DNA of 37,703 nucleotides, taken from positions 1 through 37,703 of the forward strand of contig LUCC01000004.1 in the NCBI GenBank assembly GCA_001593855.1, read 5' to 3'. Shown here in pieces: positions 24,464-32,910 of the stretch. Under the pieces are notes generated by a model. The model was not told the origin of the DNA. It was given only the letters and a program-made list of their open reading frames with translations, and made no database searches. The translations under genes were made by a program, and so were the position numbers. How positions within the stretch are numbered: position 1 is the first letter of the stretch; each line of letters starts with the position of its first letter. The stretch comes from Candidatus Hecatellales archaeon B24. GTDB lineage: Archaea; Thermoproteota; Bathyarchaeia; Hecatellales; Hecatellaceae.

Positions 24464-24887
24464 TGGCGAAGTCTAGAGCTAAGTCTCCTTGGATACTGCA
24501 TGTTAACTGTGGAAGGGCTGCGACATAGAAATCCTAGCGTGTTTAACCCCAAGGTTCGATGTGGAGAGGTTTGGAATGCTTCACATGGGAAATCCTAAGC
24601 ACGCTGACATTCTGCTTATAACAGGGCCTGCCAACCGGAGGAATGCTAGGGTGCTTAAAACCCTCTACGAGCAGACTCCTGAGCCGAAGGTTGTAGTGGC
24701 TGTGGGAACCTGCGCCTGCACCGGAGGCATATTCCACAACTGCCCCAACGTGCTGGGAGGAGTTGACAAGGTTATCCCCATAGACGTCTACGTTCCAGGC
24801 TGCGCTGCAAGGCCTGAATCCATCATAGACGGCGTGGTTTTGGCTCTGCAGAAGCTTGCGGAAAAGAGGGTGGAGGAGGAAGCCTGA
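24463..24887 (+). pseudogene. echC: Ech small subunit EchC, frameshifted in its proximal-cluster motif
   Basis: The hydrogenase small subunit (NuoB-type) that carries the proximal [4Fe-4S] cluster. Translation from ATG 24463 gives MAKSRAKSPWILHVNCG, then runs into TAG at 24526. The following frame continues as KGCDIEILACLTPRFDVERF, on to 24887 with GTCACTGGIF and DVYVPGCAARPE. The family motif is N-x-G-G-C-N-G-C-D. Restoring 7 nt between GGA (24511-24513) and AGGGCTGC would give NCGGCKGCDIEI exactly. So one cluster cysteine and the frame are lost together. It may be a real lesion or an assembly error. Flanking genes are intact. Confidence 0.85.
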
Positions 24888-26665
24888 TGGCGTCGCAGGT
24901 TGTCGAAGTACCCGTAAGCAAGGCTGAGCTTTTCACGAAAATCTACGAGCTTGCCGCAGCCAAGGCCAGGTTTATAGCTATAACATGCAAGGACCTAGAA
25001 GACCGCTTCGAAGTCATCTACCACTTCGAGGAAGACCTGAAAGTTGTGAACGTTAAAGTTGAAATCGGGAAGGACGAGGTTTTACCCAGCATAACCAGCA
25101 TATACCCCTGTGCTTTCTTGGCCGAAAACGAGATAAAAGACATGTTCAAGGTGAACTTTGCAGGCTTAAGCCCTGACCTCCAGGGTAGGCTTCTGAAAAC
25201 GGCTGACGCCACTCAGACCACCCTTCTGAAGCCTGCGGTAGGAGTTCAGCCTCCAAAGTTCCGGCTGGAGGCAAGATGCGGCCAGCAGTGTCCAGCCGGA
25301 ATAGACATACCCCGCTATGTTAGGCTTATCGCGGAAGGAAAATACGTGGAATCCTTCCAGACTATTCTTGAGAAGGCTCCTTTCCCCGCCATTCTTGGAA
25401 GAGTATGCTTCGCCCCTTGCGAGGAAGGATGCAGGCAGGCTAAAAACGAGCAGCCCATACCTATAAGGCTGCTTAAACGCTTCGTAGCAGACCAGGTTGG
25501 CGTGAAGAAGCTTAAGGTGGAAAGGCTTAAGTCCACCGGTAAGAAGGTTGCCATCGTCGGGGCGGGGCCGGCAGGCCTTACAGCCGCCTACTACCTCGGC
25601 CTCCTAGGCCATGAGGTAACGGTTTTCGACGAGTTTCCCAGGCCTGGAGGAATGATGCTTTCAGGCATACCTGAGTACAGGCTTCCCAAGAAGCTTATGG
25701 AGGCTGAGATTAAGGCGAGAATGGAAGAGGCTGAAGTTGAGCTTAAACTTGGAAGGAAAATTGAAAGCCTAGACGAGCTTCTGGGCGGAGGCTACGACGC
25801 CGTTTTCATAGCTGTGGGAGCCCATGAAGGCGTGAAGCTTGGTGTTGAAGGAGAAGACCATCCGAAGCTCTTAGACTGCCTCCAGCTTTTAAGGGAGGTT
25901 AATCTTCAAGGTGAAAGGCCTAAGATAGGCCGAAAAGTGGTGGTTATAGGCGGGGGAAACAGCGCCATAGACGCTGCAAGGGTTTCACGGAGGCTTGGAG
26001 CTGAAGACGTAACCATCTTTTACCGGCGGACTAGGAAGGAGATGCCTGCCACCCCAAGAGAGGTGGAAGAAGCTGAAGCTGAAGGCGTTAAACTGGAGTT
26101 CCTTGTAGCTCCAACCAAGGTTCTGCCAGGCGAATCCCCGGCGAAAATGGAGTTCATAAGGATGAAGCTTGGAGCACCCGATGCCTCTGGAAGGCCTAGG
26201 CCTGAACCCGTTCCCGGAAGCGAGTTCACCGTGGAGGCTGACGTTTTCATTAGGGCCATAGGCCAGGTGGTCACCGTTCCCAAGGGATTCAACCTTAAAC
26301 TGGACAGGCGGGGCCGAATAGAAGTTAACCCTGAAACCTTGGAGACAAGCCGCAGCGGGGTTTTCGCTGGGGGAGACGCTGTGACAGGCCCCGCCTCGGT
26401 GGCTGAAGCTATAGGAGCAGGATGGAAGGCTGCCAGCGCCATAGACAGATACCTAGGCGGCCAAGGCCTTAAAGAGCGTGAACTGAAGGAAGAGTTAACG
26501 TTGAGGCCCAGCGTTGAAGACGTTTTAGAGCTTGAGAGCATTCCGGTCGCCATGCTTCCTGTGGAGCAGAGGCTTAAAGGCTTCGACGAGGTGGAGTTAG
26601 GCTACCGGGAGAAGGAGGCTGTTCAGGAGGCTAAACGCTGCTGGAGGTGTGACTGGTATGAGTAA
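24887..26665 (+). CDS. EchD fused to a GltD/NfnB-like NAD(P)H oxidoreductase
   Basis: A 592-aa two-part protein. Residues 1-115 resemble EchD/NuoC (RFEVIYHFEED, then PSITSIYPCAFLAENEIKDMF). Residues about 125-592 form a full glutamate synthase beta-subunit/NfnB-like module: N-terminal Fe-S domain with Cys131 and Cys135 (CGQQCPAGIDIP) and Cys174, 178, 182 (CFAPCEEGC), FAD-binding GAGPAG (225-230), NAD(P)-binding GGGNSA (355-360) with YRRTRKEMPA, and a second FAD motif GGDAVTGPASVAEAIGAG (495-512). CWRC ends the protein. EchD is normally about 120 aa and not fused. It starts with ATG, sharing its A with the echC stop. Confidence 0.9.
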   Translation: MASQVVEVPVSKAELFTKIYELAAAKARFIAITCKDLEDRFEVIYHFEEDLKVVNVKVEIGKDEVLPSITSIYPCAFLAENEIKDMFKVNFAGLSPDLQGRLLKTADATQTTLLKPAVGVQPPKFRLEARCGQQCPAGIDIPRYVRLIAEGKYVESFQTILEKAPFPAILGRVCFAPCEEGCRQAKNEQPIPIRLLKRFVADQVGVKKLKVERLKSTGKKVAIVGAGPAGLTAAYYLGLLGHEVTVFDEFPRPGGMMLSGIPEYRLPKKLMEAEIKARMEEAEVELKLGRKIESLDELLGGGYDAVFIAVGAHEGVKLGVEGEDHPKLLDCLQLLREVNLQGERPKIGRKVVVIGGGNSAIDAARVSRRLGAEDVTIFYRRTRKEMPATPREVEEAEAEGVKLEFLVAPTKVLPGESPAKMEFIRMKLGAPDASGRPRPEPVPGSEFTVEADVFIRAIGQVVTVPKGFNLKLDRRGRIEVNPETLETSRSGVFAGGDAVTGPASVAEAIGAGWKAASAIDRYLGGQGLKERELKEELTLRPSVEDVLELESIPVAMLPVEQRLKGFDEVELGYREKEAVQEAKRCWRCDWYE

Positions 26666-27785
26666 GGGTGCAGCCACCCGGAAATACACGGTTTTCCCCT
26701 TCGGACCTCAGCATCCTGTTCTGCCCGAGCCCATTCAGCTCAGGTTCACCGTGGACGAGGAAAAAATAGTTGACGTAGGCGTGAACGTGGGCTATATTCA
26801 CCGGGGGGTGGAAAGAGCCTGCGAGCTTAACGACTACCAGCGGAACGTATACCTCTGCGAAAGGGTCTGCGGAATATGCAATGTAATGCATGCCTTATGC
26901 TACTGTATGGCTTTGGAGAAGCTTGTGGACGTGGAGGTTCCTGAAAGAGCCCAGTATTTGAGGGTTATATGGGCAGAGCTTAACAGGCTTGAAAGCCACC
27001 TCCTATGGCTGGGCCTCCTAGCCGACGCCATGGGCTTCGAAAGCCTCTTCATGCAGTTCTGGAGGGACAGGGAAATCGTTATGGACCTCCAGGAGCGTAC
27101 AGGTGGAAACAGGGTTATACCTTCAACCTGCGTGGTTGGAGGGGTTAGAAGGGACATTCTTAAGCCCTTGGCTGAACGTTTCAGGGAAGGCATGATTGAG
27201 CTTAGAAGGCGGGTGGACAAGCTTGCCCCAGTCATTCTTAAGGACCCAGCCTTCAAGAGGAGAACCGTTGGGAAAGGCTTTCTGTCCTATGACGACGCCC
27301 TGATGCTTGGAGCCGTAGGCCCCACAGGCAGGGGAAGCGGCCTAGTGAAAGACATCAGGCTTGAAGGCTACCAGGCCTACAAGCACCTCAAATTTGAGCC
27401 CGTAGTGGAAAAGGACGGCGACGTTTACGCCAGAACCCTTGTAAGGTTCTACGAGGTATACCAGGCCATAGACTTGATTCTCGAAGCCTTAAAAAGCATG
27501 CCTGAAGGGGAAATCAGGGTTAAACCTGAAAAGTGGCCTGAAGGAGAGGCTGTGGCAAGGGTTGAGCAGCCTAGAGGAGAACTTTTCTACTATGTTAAAG
27601 GGAACGGAACTAACAGGCTTGAAAGAGTTAAAATTCGAACTCCAACCCTCGCCAACATTCCGCCTTTGCTTGCCATGCTTCCAGGATACGAGGTAGCAGA
27701 CATACCTGTAATCGTTCTCTCCATAGACCCCTGCATAGCCTGCACTGAAAGGATAACCCATGTTAAGAAGGGAGGGGGAAACTGA
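26658..27785 (+). CDS. echE: Ech [NiFe] hydrogenase large subunit EchE
   Basis: 375 aa from ATG 26658, which has GGAGGT (26643-26648) at nine bases and overlaps the EchD fusion stop; an in-frame GTG at 26649 is the alternative. The NiFe-binding motifs are both complete: N-terminal RVCGICNVMH (Cys71, Cys74) and C-terminal DPCIACTER (Cys359, Cys362). This separates it from complex I NuoD, which lacks these cysteines. FGPQHPVLPEPI and WAELNRLESHLLWLG are typical of group 4 large subunits. It makes or oxidises H2 and drives ion pumping. No maturation protease gene is in the window. Confidence 0.93.
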   Translation: MSKGAATRKYTVFPFGPQHPVLPEPIQLRFTVDEEKIVDVGVNVGYIHRGVERACELNDYQRNVYLCERVCGICNVMHALCYCMALEKLVDVEVPERAQYLRVIWAELNRLESHLLWLGLLADAMGFESLFMQFWRDREIVMDLQERTGGNRVIPSTCVVGGVRRDILKPLAERFREGMIELRRRVDKLAPVILKDPAFKRRTVGKGFLSYDDALMLGAVGPTGRGSGLVKDIRLEGYQAYKHLKFEPVVEKDGDVYARTLVRFYEVYQAIDLILEALKSMPEGEIRVKPEKWPEGEAVARVEQPRGELFYYVKGNGTNRLERVKIRTPTLANIPPLLAMLPGYEVADIPVIVLSIDPCIACTERITHVKKGGGN

Positions 27786-28120
27786 TGGTTCGAATGCTGC
27801 CCAACATCCTGAGAAACCTCTTCTCCAAGCCTGCAACGGTTAAACATCCCTTCGTGAAGAGGGAACCCTTCCCCGGCCACCGTGGAACGATAACCTTCGA
27901 CATGAAGAAATGCGACCTATGCCAGGACTGTGAGAGACTCTGCCCTCCAGTAGCCATAAAAGTTGACCCTGAAGCCAGAACCATAACCTACGACCCCTTC
28001 AAATGCATATACTGCTACCTCTGCGTTACCAACTGCCTTCAAAGAGCCATAAGAGGGCGTCCAGCCTACACCCCGCCAGCCTACCAGAAAGAGATAGTAT
28101 ACTATAAGCCTGAAGAATAA
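27785..28120 (+). CDS. echF: Ech hydrogenase subunit EchF (2x[4Fe-4S] ferredoxin-like)
   Basis: A 111-aa NuoI-type polyferredoxin subunit. Two CxxCxxCxxxC motifs hold two [4Fe-4S] clusters: Cys43, 46, 49, 53 (CDLCQDCERLC) and Cys74, 77, 80, 84 (CIYCYLCVTNC). It passes electrons between ferredoxin (or the fused NAD(P)H module) and the proximal cluster of EchC. The ATG shares its A with the echE TGA stop. This is the last gene of the A-B-C-D-E-F operon; an ICMT-like gene converges nine bases later. Confidence 0.92.
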   Translation: MVRMLPNILRNLFSKPATVKHPFVKREPFPGHRGTITFDMKKCDLCQDCERLCPPVAIKVDPEARTITYDPFKCIYCYLCVTNCLQRAIRGRPAYTPPAYQKEIVYYKPEE

Positions 28121-28129
28121 GAGGGATAC

Positions 28130-28612
28130 TTAGAAGACCTTCGGGATAAACCTCCACCTAACCCTCCGCGTATACTCCCTGTATTCGCTTCCAAACTTTT
28201 CAAGCAGAAGCCTTTCCTCTCTTAAAGCTGTGAGAACCGTTAGAACGGTGAAAACCGCTGCTGGAATAAGTATCCAGGCTATACCCCACAGGATGGCGAC
28301 GCCGAAATACATGAGGATTAAGCTGAGATAGCAGGGATGCCTAATCTTCGAGTAGATTCCAGCCGTTACAAGCCTGTCAATTCCCTCAACGGCTTCATGG
28401 GCTTTCCTATGGAAGACGTGAGCCTGCCTGTGAATTATCCCCCCAGCAAGAAAGACTGCAGCGCCAGCCATGTTCGTCAGCGGAGAGAACGGTATGGTCG
28501 GGGCTGAAAACAGTGTTCCTACAACTCCAATCACGATAAGTATAGGCCATTCAATAACGCTTCTGATGGAAGGTTTCAGCAGCAAATACCTGTCCAGAAT
28601 TTTCCAGCTCAT
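28130..28612 (-). CDS. isoprenylcysteine carboxyl methyltransferase-like membrane protein
   Basis: A 160-aa protein with about four to five hydrophobic helices. The C-terminal signature GIYSKIRHPCYLSLILMYFG, then a membrane segment, then EERLLLEKFGSEYREY is the SAM-binding motif of the ICMT/PEMT/NnrU superfamily of membrane methyltransferases. The substrate in archaea is unknown and may be a lipid or thiol. It starts with ATG at 28612 and converges on the ech operon without overlap. Confidence 0.75.
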   Translation of the reverse strand: MSWKILDRYLLLKPSIRSVIEWPILIVIGVVGTLFSAPTIPFSPLTNMAGAAVFLAGGIIHRQAHVFHRKAHEAVEGIDRLVTAGIYSKIRHPCYLSLILMYFGVAILWGIAWILIPAAVFTVLTVLTALREERLLLEKFGSEYREYTRRVRWRFIPKVF

Positions 28613-28634
28613 CCGCTTGCACGTATGTTTTTCA

Positions 28635-29666
28635 TCAAGCGTTTTGTAAAACCTTTTCGGCTATGGCTTCAGCCATCTGGCTTGTGGTAGCTGAGCCTCC
28701 AAGGTCATACGTTTTAACTTTCCCCTCCCTTAAAACCTCGATTACGGATTTTTCAACTTTTTCAGCTGCTCCTGTTTCCCCGAGAAATTCCAGCAGCATT
28801 TTAGCTGCGAGAATGGTGGCCACCGGATTAACCTTGTTTTGGCCTGCATACTTGGGGGCTGAGCCGTGGACAGGCTCGAACATCCCGTATTTTTCGCCTA
28901 GATTGGCTCCTGCGGCAAGTCCTAGGCCTCCAACAAGCCCTGCCGCCTCATCCGACAGGATGTCCCCGAACATGTTGGTGGTTACGATCACGTCGAAGGT
29001 TTGAGGCCGCCTTACAAGCTGCATGGCTGCAGCGTCAACCCTAAGCTCCTCTACCTCCACTTCAGGATATTCCTCTGCCACGTCTAGAACGGCCTGCTTG
29101 AAAATGCTGTCTGTCAGCTTTAAAATGTTAGCCTTGTGCACGTAGGTCAGCTTCTTCTTGCGTTTACGCGCTAGGTTGAAGGCGAATCTTGCCACCCGCT
29201 CCGACGCCCTACGCGTTATAAGCCTCGTTGAAATTCCCACTCCAGGAGCGATCTCGAATTCTCTGGCATAGTAGAAGCCTTCAGTGTTCTCTCTCACGAT
29301 TACCAAGTCTATGTCGGGTCTGAGGCATGGAACGTTTGGAAGGCTTCGAGCAGGCCTAACGTTAGCGTAAAGGTCGAACATGGTTCTAATTTTAACGGCG
29401 ACGCTTACAGGCGAACCTGGCTCCTCTGGAGTGGTTACAGGACCCTTGAAGCAGGCGTGAGACTGCTTAAGCTTTTCAACGGTTTCCTCCGGAAGGTTGG
29501 TTCCATATTTAGGTATAACGGAAACCCCTGCCTCGCACATTAAATATTCAAACCTAACGCTTCCAGCAGCCTCTTGAACAGCGTCTAAAACCTTTAAGGC
29601 TGCTTTCACAACCTCCGGCCCTATGCCCTCTCCGGGAATAACTGCAATCCTATAGGTTCCAGCCAA
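28635..29666 (-). CDS. isopropylmalate/isocitrate dehydrogenase family enzyme
   Basis: A 343-aa NAD(P)-dependent beta-decarboxylating dehydrogenase. It begins RIAVIPGEGIGPEV and has VRENTEGFYYA near residue 128, the catalytic Lys in YVHKANILKLTD near 176, metal-binding Asp residues in TTNMFGDILSDEA, and HGSAPKYAGQNKVNP with the nucleotide-binding loop. IPMDH (leucine), homoisocitrate and isocitrate dehydrogenases share these motifs. The ending KTYDLGGSATTSQMAEAI resembles archaeal LeuB, and a LeuA-type gene is at 8.5-10 kb, so leuB is likely but not certain. It starts with TTG at 29666. Confidence 0.85.
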   Translation of the reverse strand: MAGTYRIAVIPGEGIGPEVVKAALKVLDAVQEAAGSVRFEYLMCEAGVSVIPKYGTNLPEETVEKLKQSHACFKGPVTTPEEPGSPVSVAVKIRTMFDLYANVRPARSLPNVPCLRPDIDLVIVRENTEGFYYAREFEIAPGVGISTRLITRRASERVARFAFNLARKRKKKLTYVHKANILKLTDSIFKQAVLDVAEEYPEVEVEELRVDAAAMQLVRRPQTFDVIVTTNMFGDILSDEAAGLVGGLGLAAGANLGEKYGMFEPVHGSAPKYAGQNKVNPVATILAAKMLLEFLGETGAAEKVEKSVIEVLREGKVKTYDLGGSATTSQMAEAIAEKVLQNA

Positions 29667-29717
29667 CCCTAAACCTTCCCGACTTCAGCCTCTTCAAAAA
29701 ATCCCAGCTTTCAATTA

Positions 29718-30962
29718 TTAACTTTTCTGCAGGCCGTTTCCTATTTTCAAGCTTGTAAGCAGGGGCACTTCGACTAGAAGTATCAAGGCGAGGATTATGT
29801 AGGCTGAAACGAAGCCTAAGCCCTCGACGAGAAGGCCTGTCAGGGTTGAAGACAGCGAAGCTGCAGCCATGCTGGCTGTGAAAAGAACGCCGTAGCCTAT
29901 CCCCCAGGCCTCCCTGGGTGTAAGGTCTGTGGCTAAAGCGTCGTGAAGCGTTATAATCGACCACACGGCTATCCCGGCAGCCACCACTAAGGGTATGGGG
30001 TTCTCCCACGGCGCTAAAGCCATAGCTGTGATTAAGCTTGAAGAGGCAACTACCATGGCCAACATGAGCCTTCTACGTTCCACCCTGTCGGCTAGATACC
30101 CTGTTAAAGGCTGAATTATTCCTGCAACGTAGAAAAGCGCGTAATAGTATCCTGTCTGGGCTGCCGCTATCCCATAGATGGAGATTAAGAAGAGAGGCAG
30201 AAAGTTTCCAACCCCCCTAATCGACAGCGTCATCATCATGAACATGGACAGAAGACGCTTAAACCCGTAGACCTGGAAGAGGTTTTTCAAGGATATAGGC
30301 TTCTCCACAGGCCTAACCTCAGGTGTAGCAGCCAGCAGAATGAGGGCTCCCAACGCGAAGCCTAAAACCGAGAAGAGGACCAGCGGAATTCTCCAGCCTA
30401 GAGGAATTAAAGCCGCTACAGCTGCCGGTGTTAAGGTGAACCCAAGCGAAGAGGAGAAGCCATGTATTCCCAGGGCCTTCCCGCGTTGATCCCTCGGGAA
30501 AACATCTGATATGAGGCGGAGCGATAGGGGGTGGTGGGCTGAGCCTCCAAGCCCTGCAAGAGCCTGAAAGGCGAGGATAGCATAGTAGTGGGTGGATGTG
30601 GCTGTTAGAAGCATTCCGGCGGAGGACAGTAGAAGCCCGAAGCCCATAAGCTTGGCAGGGTTAAATCTTCCAGCTAAAACTCCGACGGGAATCTGTCCTA
30701 CCGCGTAGGTGGCAAGGAAAACAGAGAAGATAATTCCAGCCTCCATATAAGTTAACCTGAACTCTTCCAGAATCATGGGTGAAAGAGCTGGAACCAGAAT
30801 CCAGAAGCTATGGTTCATAGCGTGCGATACCGAAATTGAAAGCAGAGCTTGAAGGCTGCGTGGAGAGGTCTCACTCAACCTTTCTTCCCTCCAAGCCTCC
30901 GTGAAAAGCCTGAATTCTCCATGTCCTTGAAAGTCAGCCATCCGCCAACTTATAGTCAGCAA
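29718..30962 (-). CDS. MFS transporter, fosmidomycin-resistance (Fsr)-like
   Basis: A 414-aa protein with about 12 transmembrane helices of the major facilitator superfamily. The first half holds HAMNHSFWILVPALSPMI, the loop motif GVLAGRFNPAKLMGFG, and AGLGGSAHHPLSLRLISDVF. The last of these resembles the G-S-x-x-H-P element of Fsr-type transporters. The second half begins near residue 230 and has GYLADRVERRRL. The substrate is unknown and export of a small molecule is likely. The start shown is ATG at 30962; internal in-frame ATG codons, such as Met8, could be used. It is divergent from the DUF166 gene. Confidence 0.8.
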   Translation of the reverse strand: MLTISWRMADFQGHGEFRLFTEAWREERLSETSPRSLQALLSISVSHAMNHSFWILVPALSPMILEEFRLTYMEAGIIFSVFLATYAVGQIPVGVLAGRFNPAKLMGFGLLLSSAGMLLTATSTHYYAILAFQALAGLGGSAHHPLSLRLISDVFPRDQRGKALGIHGFSSSLGFTLTPAAVAALIPLGWRIPLVLFSVLGFALGALILLAATPEVRPVEKPISLKNLFQVYGFKRLLSMFMMMTLSIRGVGNFLPLFLISIYGIAAAQTGYYYALFYVAGIIQPLTGYLADRVERRRLMLAMVVASSSLITAMALAPWENPIPLVVAAGIAVWSIITLHDALATDLTPREAWGIGYGVLFTASMAAASLSSTLTGLLVEGLGFVSAYIILALILLVEVPLLTSLKIGNGLQKS

Positions 30963-31115
30963 GCCGGATATTAGCGGTTTTCGCTTCCACCGGCGGAGTC
31001 TAAAAATCCGTAATGGTTAAATGAAAAAACGATTTTTAAGGGTTAAAAGGGAAGGTTCAAAGGCTTCCTTCATCATGGTATGGGCGGCTGCTTCACGTAA
31101 AAAGGGTCTGCCGTG

Positions 31116-31886
31116 ATGAAGCTTTACGTGATTTACGGAGACGAATTCGCAGAGCGTTTCATAGGCAACCTGTTGAACTATTCGGCTTTCTGCGAAGCAT
31201 GTGGGCTGTTCTGTGAGCACTGCAGGACTGCCTACCCGTCTTATGCTTCAGACTTCGAAGGCGTTTTCAGGGTGGAAACCGGGCTTCCCTCCTTCATTGA
31301 GGAGCCGGAAGGCTATCTTCCCTCAAGCATAGGCTCGGCTGAAGTGCTGGTTGCTGTTGGAATCCACGTAGACCTGCTTCTCGCCATCCCTAAACTCGTA
31401 GTCAACAGCAAGGTTAAAGGCGTAATAGTTCCAGTGGAGCACAGCCACTGGTGTCCTCCAGCCGTCAGAAGCCAGCTTAAAAGCGAACTCAGCGAGATGA
31501 ACGTTGAGTCAGCATTTCCAAAGCCCTTCTGCGCCCTTGAGAAGCCTGAAAAAGGAGGAATAATCGACGTCTTCATCGAGAGATATATGATTGGAAGACC
31601 TAAACTCGAGGTTAAAATTGTCCGGGGAGAAATCCGTGGAACCCGTGTTTTAAGAAGTGCCCCCTGCGGTTCAACATGGTATATCGCCCAGCAGATTAAG
31701 GGGCATAGGGTGGAAGGCATAGAAGAGGTTATATCTAAAGCCCACCACTCCTACCCTTGCACGGCCAGCATGGAAGTAGACAGGGAAATAGGCGACACCA
31801 TCCTCCATAAGGCTGGATATATAATAAGAGAGGAAGTGCTGGAAGCCATAGGAAGGGCGCAGTCTGCTGAAACGTTCGAAGGCTGA
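31116..31886 (+). CDS. DUF166 family protein
   Basis: About 256 aa from ATG 31116; GTG 31113 is adjacent and also possible. A cysteine-rich N-terminus (FCEACGLFCEHCRTAYPSY) could bind a metal or Fe-S cluster. It is followed by an alpha/beta core with VPVEHSHWCPPAVRSQL and a C-terminal APCGSTWYIAQQIKG, then KAHHSYPCTASMEVD. This matches the archaeal DUF166 group, sometimes annotated as thymidylate synthase-like without proof. At least eight conserved-looking cysteines suggest a redox or metal role. It has its own AT-rich promoter region (TTTTTAA near 31032) after a divergent transporter. Confidence 0.75.
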   Translation: MKLYVIYGDEFAERFIGNLLNYSAFCEACGLFCEHCRTAYPSYASDFEGVFRVETGLPSFIEEPEGYLPSSIGSAEVLVAVGIHVDLLLAIPKLVVNSKVKGVIVPVEHSHWCPPAVRSQLKSELSEMNVESAFPKPFCALEKPEKGGIIDVFIERYMIGRPKLEVKIVRGEIRGTRVLRSAPCGSTWYIAQQIKGHRVEGIEEVISKAHHSYPCTASMEVDREIGDTILHKAGYIIREEVLEAIGRAQSAETFEG

Positions 31887-31920
31887 CTTCAAGTGAAGTT
31901 TTAAGCTAAGGCGTGCTCAG

Positions 31921-32283
31921 TTAAGCCTTGGCGAAGACCGTTTCTAAGGCTTTCTTTGCCGTTCGAATTGTCTGCGCCCCACCGCTTACAAAAGCTACTT
32001 TCAAGGCTTCTAAGACTTCCTCGCGGGTTGCTCCAAGGTTTAATGCAGCTCTCATAGACTGAACCACGCAGTCCTCACACATTCTCGCAGCGCCAATACC
32101 CATAACCAGCAACATTTTGTATTTGGCAGGCAGAGCACCGTCACTGAGGATAACCTTGTTGCAGTGCTCGTAGAAGGATGCTGAGGAAGGATCTAACCTT
32201 ACGAAAACCTCCATCGGACCAGGTTCAAACCCTATTCTCCTAGAAACTTTCCTGGAAACTTTTCTACCTGGCAATGTTGACAC
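31921..32283 (-). CDS. carboxymuconolactone decarboxylase/AhpD-like protein
   Basis: A 120-aa protein of the CMD/AhpD alpha-helical family. The core PAKYKMLLVMGIGAARMCEDCVVQSMRAALNLGATREEVLEAL contains Cys-x-x-Cys (CEDC) followed by a helix and the GAT-x-E-E turn, as in AhpD-type peroxidase reductases. Its place beside rubrerythrin, desulfoferrodoxin and redox flavoproteins fits a disulfide or peroxide-reduction role. It starts with ATG at 32283. Confidence 0.8.
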   Translation of the reverse strand: MSTLPGRKVSRKVSRRIGFEPGPMEVFVRLDPSSASFYEHCNKVILSDGALPAKYKMLLVMGIGAARMCEDCVVQSMRAALNLGATREEVLEALKVAFVSGGAQTIRTAKKALETVFAKA

Positions 32284-32325
32284 CGAGAAAGAACTCTCTC
32301 GGAGGAGGATAAAAAGGTTTCACCG

Positions 32326-32910
32326 CTACCCGAAATGCTTTTTGAAAACTTGGTAGAGGTCTGCTGGCTTCTCCAGTATGAACACGCCTTCCATTCTAGT
32401 CAGCCTTTCAACGTTTTCCACGTCTTCTCTTCTCACCCTCAGCTTTAGGCTGCGGCCGCTGGGAAGCTTTGTAACTATAACGCCTTCCCTGTAATCGGAG
32501 GGCATTACGTAGACGGGGACGAAGGCTTTAAGAGCCATAATCGCCGAATTAGAGAGCAGGCTGTCCGCTATCCCCAGCGAAATCTTCGCAACAGTATTCG
32601 ACGTGGCCGGAGCTATCAGTAAAAAGTCAAACTTTCCCAGTTGCAGCTGGCCGGCTAGAAACGGCGAATTCGCGTCAGTTTCAACCCAAAGCCTGCCGAA
32701 GTTCTTCTCCAAATCGCCGGTAAGCCTGTAATATTTCGCGACTAGGCTTCCAGCCTTAGAAAGGAAAACCTTTATGTCTGCGATGCCCTCGTATTTTCTC
32801 TTTATTTTCTTCATGGTTTCAACGGTTTCAGTCAGTCTGTCCCCGCTGCCTGTGATTCCCCAAGCAACTTTTCCCTTCTTTTCCGCCTTCAAGGCGTGTA
32901 GGCACCTCAC
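32326..32910 (-). CDS. AfpA-like archaeoflavoprotein / dihydromethanopterin reductase-like
   Basis: A 194-aa flavoprotein of the HFCD/Dfp-like fold. The FMN site is indicated by AWGITGSGDRLTETVE near residue 16, FLLIAPATSNTVAKISLGIADSLLSN near 95-120 and the PVYVMPSDY loop. This fits the archaeoflavoprotein AfpA group, which accepts electrons from ferredoxin, and the related dihydromethanopterin reductase DmrX. The start at 32910 overlaps the end of the iron-sulfur flavoprotein gene, so the two are coupled. The partner is probably that flavoprotein or rubredoxin. Confidence 0.8.
   Translation of the reverse strand: MRCLHALKAEKKGKVAWGITGSGDRLTETVETMKKIKRKYEGIADIKVFLSKAGSLVAKYYRLTGDLEKNFGRLWVETDANSPFLAGQLQLGKFDFLLIAPATSNTVAKISLGIADSLLSNSAIMALKAFVPVYVMPSDYREGVIVTKLPSGRSLKLRVRREDVENVERLTRMEGVFILEKPADLYQVFKKHFG

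Noticed and set aside
24505..24530. Programmed ribosomal frameshifting in echC
   Set aside because: A frameshift alone would not restore the missing cluster cysteine and there is no slippery run or downstream pseudoknot that I can see. A 7-nt loss explains both defects.
21661..28120. A complex I (Nuo/Fpo) operon
   Set aside because: The large subunit keeps all four NiFe cysteines and the six-gene order is that of Ech; NuoA, J, K, M and N are absent.
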